A stretch of DNA of 36,189 nucleotides from an uncultured Pseudomonadota bacterium (GTDB taxonomy: Bacteria > Pseudomonadota > Gammaproteobacteria > Enterobacterales > Succinivibrionaceae), in the NCBI GenBank assembly GCA_900315145.1, contig OMYE01000036.1:1-36189 (forward strand), given 5' to 3'. The position numbers were made by a program, and so were the translations under genes. Below the pieces are notes generated by a model that was given only the letters and a program-made list of their open reading frames with translations, was not told where the DNA came from and ran no database searches. Shown one piece after another: positions 33,075-36,189 of the stretch (position 1 is the stretch's first letter; each line of letters starts with the position of its first letter).

Positions 33075-33665
33075 ATGTTTACATCTCGTCCTCTTCTTCG
33101 TCAGAAAATCAGAGAACTTCGTAAGTCCATCTCCCCAGAATTACATGCTCATTATTCATCTCAGCTGATTGACCAGTTTTCCAGAAATGAAAGAATTCAG
33201 AAAGCAAACAGTGTTGCGCTTTATATCAGTGTTGATGGTGAAATTGATACTCATGGTGTTATTGAGTGGTGCCTTGCCAGAGGTAAAAAGGTAGCTCTTC
33301 CGGTGATTCATCCATTCTCAAAGGGACAGCTGCTGTTTTTGAAATACGACCGCAATACGGTAATGAATCCAAACCGTTATGATATTCCTGAACCGGAATT
33401 AAATGTTCAGAATGTTGTTCCGTTAAATCATATCGATATTATTTTTACCCCGCTGGTTGCTTTTGATAATCAGGGAAACCGACTCGGTATGGGTGGCGGT
33501 TACTATGACAGAACCCTGCAGTTCTATCATAAGGGACAGACCGGTCCTTATCCAATCGGTCTGGCGCTGGATGTACAGGAGGTTGAGAATCTGCCTACAG
33601 ATACATGGGACGTGCCGCTTCCGGAAATTATCACTCCGACAAGGGATCTTGTCTTCAAGCGTTAA
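33075..33665 (+). CDS. ygfA: 5-formyltetrahydrofolate cyclo-ligase
   Basis: Converts 5-formyltetrahydrofolate to 5,10-methenyltetrahydrofolate with ATP, clearing a folate inhibitor and returning it to one-carbon metabolism. The 196 residues show the family motifs: RQKIRELRKSIS near the start, ALYISVDGEIDT, and the nucleotide/folate loop LVAFDNQGNRLGMGGGYYDRTL. The gene is also known as fau. It follows 6S RNA by about 70 bases and, as in E. coli, may be cotranscribed with it. An AT-rich 60-base spacer lies before the ATG; no strong ribosome site is visible. Confidence 0.95.
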   Translation: MFTSRPLLRQKIRELRKSISPELHAHYSSQLIDQFSRNERIQKANSVALYISVDGEIDTHGVIEWCLARGKKVALPVIHPFSKGQLLFLKYDRNTVMNPNRYDIPEPELNVQNVVPLNHIDIIFTPLVAFDNQGNRLGMGGGYYDRTLQFYHKGQTGPYPIGLALDVQEVENLPTDTWDVPLPEIITPTRDLVFKR

Positions 33666-33994
33666 GTCTGCAGCTTTTATCAGATGCAGAAAGCAGAAAA
33701 CTGTTTAGCTGCTTAACTGCATAAATCTTAGTATCTTCTTTGTAATATAATACCGGAGTGGTTATCTCACGCCGGTATTTGTCATGTCCTATTAGTTTTT
33801 TACTATCTGAAGTGATGAACTGTTTATTTTATTACCTGTTTTGTTTTATTTTTTTTTATTTTTTGTGATCGTGGTTTTTGTTTTGAGAAGACTGTCTTTC
33901 TTATCCATTATTAAATCTATTAAACTCTGAGTGTCGTTATTTATACGATGAACTGATAAAACTGATGAACTAATGACTAAAGGAGAATACTTTT
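33666..33994. other. Intergenic region downstream of ygfA
   Basis: It contains an imperfect hairpin (33749-33756 with 33772-33779, inner GTG/CAC pairing) that may end the ygfA transcript, followed by a T-rich stretch (33815-33880) and the AAAGGAG ribosome site of the next gene. No gene was seen. Confidence 0.45.
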
Positions 33995-34387
33995 ATGGAA
34001 AACCAACAGAATCAGGTGCAGGGACCTGTAAAAAATAATGATTCGTATCTGCTTGTCACTATTATGTGGATTACCAATATTATTGGTGGTGTAGGCTTCT
34101 GGATAGCATTGATTTTATTCTTTGTCAAAAAGGATGATTTCGTTGTACGTGATGCCTGCAGGAAATATCTGAATCTCTGTATTCTTTATATTCTGGCTTT
34201 CATTGCACTGATTGTTCTGGCTATGATTCTTGGAGCTATCAATCAGAACCTTGCGCTTATTGCAGCATTGGGATACTTTGCAATAATTATTCATGCCCTG
34301 GTTAACGTTATTATAGGACTTATAGCCTCTCTAGGTAAGAAGGATTTTAATCCATGGCTTCCGATTTTTGAGGTTATAAAGCGCTAA
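33995..34387 (+). CDS. DUF4870-type small membrane protein
   Basis: A 130-residue inner-membrane protein with a good AAAGGAG ribosome site. A hydrophilic N-terminus of about 15 residues is followed by three hydrophobic helices: about 20-44 (LVTIMWITNIIGGVGFWIALILFF), 62-82 (LCILYILAFIALIVLAMILGA) and 88-112 (ALIAALGYFAIIIHALVNVIIGLIA). Between the first two lies KKDDFVVRDACRKYLNL, the conserved segment of the DUF4870 (TMEM-like) family, in which an F-V-x-x-H/D-x-x-x-x-L/x-N pattern is usual. No function is established for the family. It is a single-gene unit with its own terminator. Confidence 0.78.
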   Translation: MENQQNQVQGPVKNNDSYLLVTIMWITNIIGGVGFWIALILFFVKKDDFVVRDACRKYLNLCILYILAFIALIVLAMILGAINQNLALIAALGYFAIIIHALVNVIIGLIASLGKKDFNPWLPIFEVIKR

Positions 34388-34428
34388 AAAGTATCAATAT
34401 AAGCGTTTGTTTTTACATTTATACAGCA

Positions 34429-34457
34429 GGGCCGTATTTCAGATACAGGCCCTTTTT
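34429..34457 (+). terminator. Intrinsic terminator of the DUF4870-type gene
   Basis: GGGCC (34429-34433) pairs with GGCCC (34448-34452); after a bulged A the stem continues with GTAT and ATAC around a 5-nt loop. Five T follow. It lies about 40 bases past the stop. Confidence 0.88.
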
Positions 34458-34617
34458 AGTGTGTCAGAGAAAAAGGGACAGGAGGTGTCTGAATACAGCA
34501 CTGCCGACCGCAGTATACGGTCGGCAGGCGGATCTGAAAAAGATTAAACAGGATGTCACGGCATATATGGTGCTTTTACGCAACAATCCTGTTACCTACA
34601 GGGACTTTTTAAAACTG

Positions 34618-36039
34618 TTAAAATCCCTCATTTTTAAGTTTTTTGTAGGCTTCGCATCCGGCCTGACTGCCGAAATCACATGATTTTCCATAGTATGATT
34701 TGGCTGTTTTCTTGTTACGCTTTACACCGGTGCCGTTAAGATAGCTGTTTCCGTAGTTATAACAGCTGATACTGCTTCCTGATTCACATCCCTTTTTAAA
34801 GTAGGAATTAGCAGTATTTATGTTCTTATCAACACCTATGCCTTCAAAGTATAAATTACCCAGATTTCCGCAGGCATCGGCATAATTTAGGCTGCATGCT
34901 CTTTCACTGAGAGCGTACATCTTTTCGATATCCTGCTCCACACCGTCTCCGTTAAGGTAGTGCATGCTTAAATTAAAGCATCCGAGACCGCTCTGCAGAC
35001 TGCATCCTTTTTCAAAATAGGATATTGCCGTCCGTGAATCCTTTTCCACTCCCTTGGCGTTATCATAGAGGAAACCGAGCAGACTGCAGCCGTCACCGTC
35101 ATTCTGACTGCATGATGTTTCATACGCCATTCTGGCATGATCAAGGTTCTGATCTGTACCGAAACCGTTGTAGAAGCAGTTCCCAAGGGCGGTACATGAC
35201 TGCGGATTGCCGTTCTGACATCCCTCAGCGTAGTATGCAAAGGCTTTGTCGGACTGACCGGCTTTTTCAAAATCCATGGCGGCGTAGCGGCAGCCCTGAC
35301 CGCTATGGAAATTACATGCTTTTTCGTAATAGAAGGTAGCCTGCTGCTGATTCTGTTTTATGCCTTCACCGCGCTCATTAAGCAGTCCGAGATTTATGCA
35401 GCCTCTTGAATCTTCAAAATTACAGCCTTTTTCAAAATATGCGGCGGCTTTTTTGAGATCCTTTCTGGCTCCTTCACCTGTTAGGTACAGATTACCGAGG
35501 TTGGTGCAGCCATGGCCGTCTTTGAGATGACATGATTGTTCATACAGGCCGATGGCTTTGGCGTAATCCTGTTTTACCCCGTTACCGTTGTAGTACTCAA
35601 AAGCCAGATTCCGGCAGCCGGAGCCGTCATTCATGCTGCATGCCTTTTCAAACAGAGAGTTCGCTTTATAGAAATTCTGTTCTGTATTTAAGCCTTCCTT
35701 ATATATTATTCCGGCATTACTGCAACCGGTCCAGACATCAAGACGACAGGCTTTTTCAAAAAAGAAGAGAGCTTTGGTGTAATCCTGTTCTGCAGTTCTT
35801 TCATCGTGGTAGAACCATCCGAGTTCAAAGCATGCGTCTCCATTGTCAGACTCGCATTCTTTGGCAAGTTCGGTAAGTATTCTCTCTTTTTCTAAATTAT
35901 TTCTGTCTGTATCACTGAGTGCAGGTGCTTCTGTTTCCTCCTGCGTTGAGTTGCATCCTGAAATAAGTCCGGATGCTGAAAGCAGGACACAGAGTAAAGA
36001 TGAGCTTATTAAGGAAAGTCTGATATTAGCAAGCTTCAT
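34618..36039 (-). CDS. Cys-rich Sel1-repeat lipoprotein (Hcp-like)
   Basis: A 473-residue predicted lipoprotein. The signal peptide ends in the lipobox LISGC (Cys29). About eleven Sel1 repeats of roughly 36 residues fill residues 60-470, nearly all with the pattern A..YFEKGC...G..C.NLG..Y..G.GV..D. The two cysteines per repeat sit at the positions where Helicobacter Hcp proteins form one disulfide per repeat, so a periplasmic, disulfide-stapled solenoid is likely. One repeat (about 255-270, DFEKAGQSDKAFAYYAEGC) is shorter. Such proteins mediate protein-protein contacts; early claims of beta-lactamase activity for HcpA concern that protein only. It is unrelated in Cys content to the larger Sel1 protein at 7.3-9.4 kb. 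GGAA lies about 10 bases before the ATG. Confidence 0.9.
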   Translation of the reverse strand: MKLANIRLSLISSSLLCVLLSASGLISGCNSTQEETEAPALSDTDRNNLEKERILTELAKECESDNGDACFELGWFYHDERTAEQDYTKALFFFEKACRLDVWTGCSNAGIIYKEGLNTEQNFYKANSLFEKACSMNDGSGCRNLAFEYYNGNGVKQDYAKAIGLYEQSCHLKDGHGCTNLGNLYLTGEGARKDLKKAAAYFEKGCNFEDSRGCINLGLLNERGEGIKQNQQQATFYYEKACNFHSGQGCRYAAMDFEKAGQSDKAFAYYAEGCQNGNPQSCTALGNCFYNGFGTDQNLDHARMAYETSCSQNDGDGCSLLGFLYDNAKGVEKDSRTAISYFEKGCSLQSGLGCFNLSMHYLNGDGVEQDIEKMYALSERACSLNYADACGNLGNLYFEGIGVDKNINTANSYFKKGCESGSSISCYNYGNSYLNGTGVKRNKKTAKSYYGKSCDFGSQAGCEAYKKLKNEGF

Positions 36040-36189
36040 GTTGTATTTTCCGTTGAGTAATTTATGCCGATAGGACAGCTTCCTGTCCGCTGTTTGCGAG
36101 CGGAAGGTATGCTGCGGATTTTTCTTTATTCAAGTCTACTATGATTTTGCTGTCTTGTCCCATAGAGTGTTATTTGGTTCTGTTTTTTT

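Overview
The window looks like chromosomal DNA of an anaerobic gammaproteobacterium, most likely a Succinivibrionaceae-type gut or rumen organism. This is inferred from the gammaproteobacterial order zapA - 6S RNA - ygfA, proteobacterial TrmL and TrxB, an oxygen-sensitive class III ribonucleotide reductase with a perfect FNR-type site upstream, a DUF6273-type gut protein, and low gene density with very AT-rich intergenic stretches. No tRNA, rRNA, transposase, integrase or CRISPR array was found.

Layout. 1-3.3 kb: trmL (cut by the window edge), trxB and a secreted His-rich EF-hand protein with a Fur-like box upstream, all on the minus strand. 3.9-4.2 kb: a small gene resembling the C-terminal part of a RelB/DinJ antitoxin, with no toxin beside it. 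4.2-6.2 kb: a 2-kb AT-rich gene desert with a 19-bp perfect hairpin and low-complexity repeats. 6.2-9.4 kb: a TetR-type regulator and a membrane-anchored Sel1-repeat protein. 9.7-12.6 kb (minus): a zinc-ribbon/two-TM protein and an SPFH/zinc-ribbon protein, resembling the B. subtilis YdjG/YdjI pair. 13.0-13.9 kb (minus): an N-acetylmuramoyl-L-alanine amidase. 14.5-17.7 kb (plus): a DEDDh exonuclease, a paralogue that has lost all five catalytic residues, and a DUF6273 protein whose C-terminus resembles a diversity-generating-retroelement variable region. 17.9-20.0 kb (minus): nrdD with a long leader.

20.9-32.1 kb is the accessory part. On the minus strand lie traA (pilin), traV (lipoprotein), traD (coupling ATPase) and an unrecognised 549-residue protein, most similar in type to the F/SXT conjugation class. 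The other mating-pair genes are absent. A 1-kb palindrome-containing non-coding region then separates these from a divergent, unrecognised 579-residue protein, a VanY-like M15 peptidase, and a membrane-anchored protein with a Cys-rich C-terminus. This is either a remnant or a dispersed part of a conjugative element. 32.4-36.1 kb returns to core genes: zapA, 6S RNA, ygfA, a DUF4870-type membrane protein, and a Cys-rich Sel1 lipoprotein resembling Helicobacter Hcp proteins.

Several strong intrinsic terminators delimit the units. Identifications come from reading motifs only; no database search was run.
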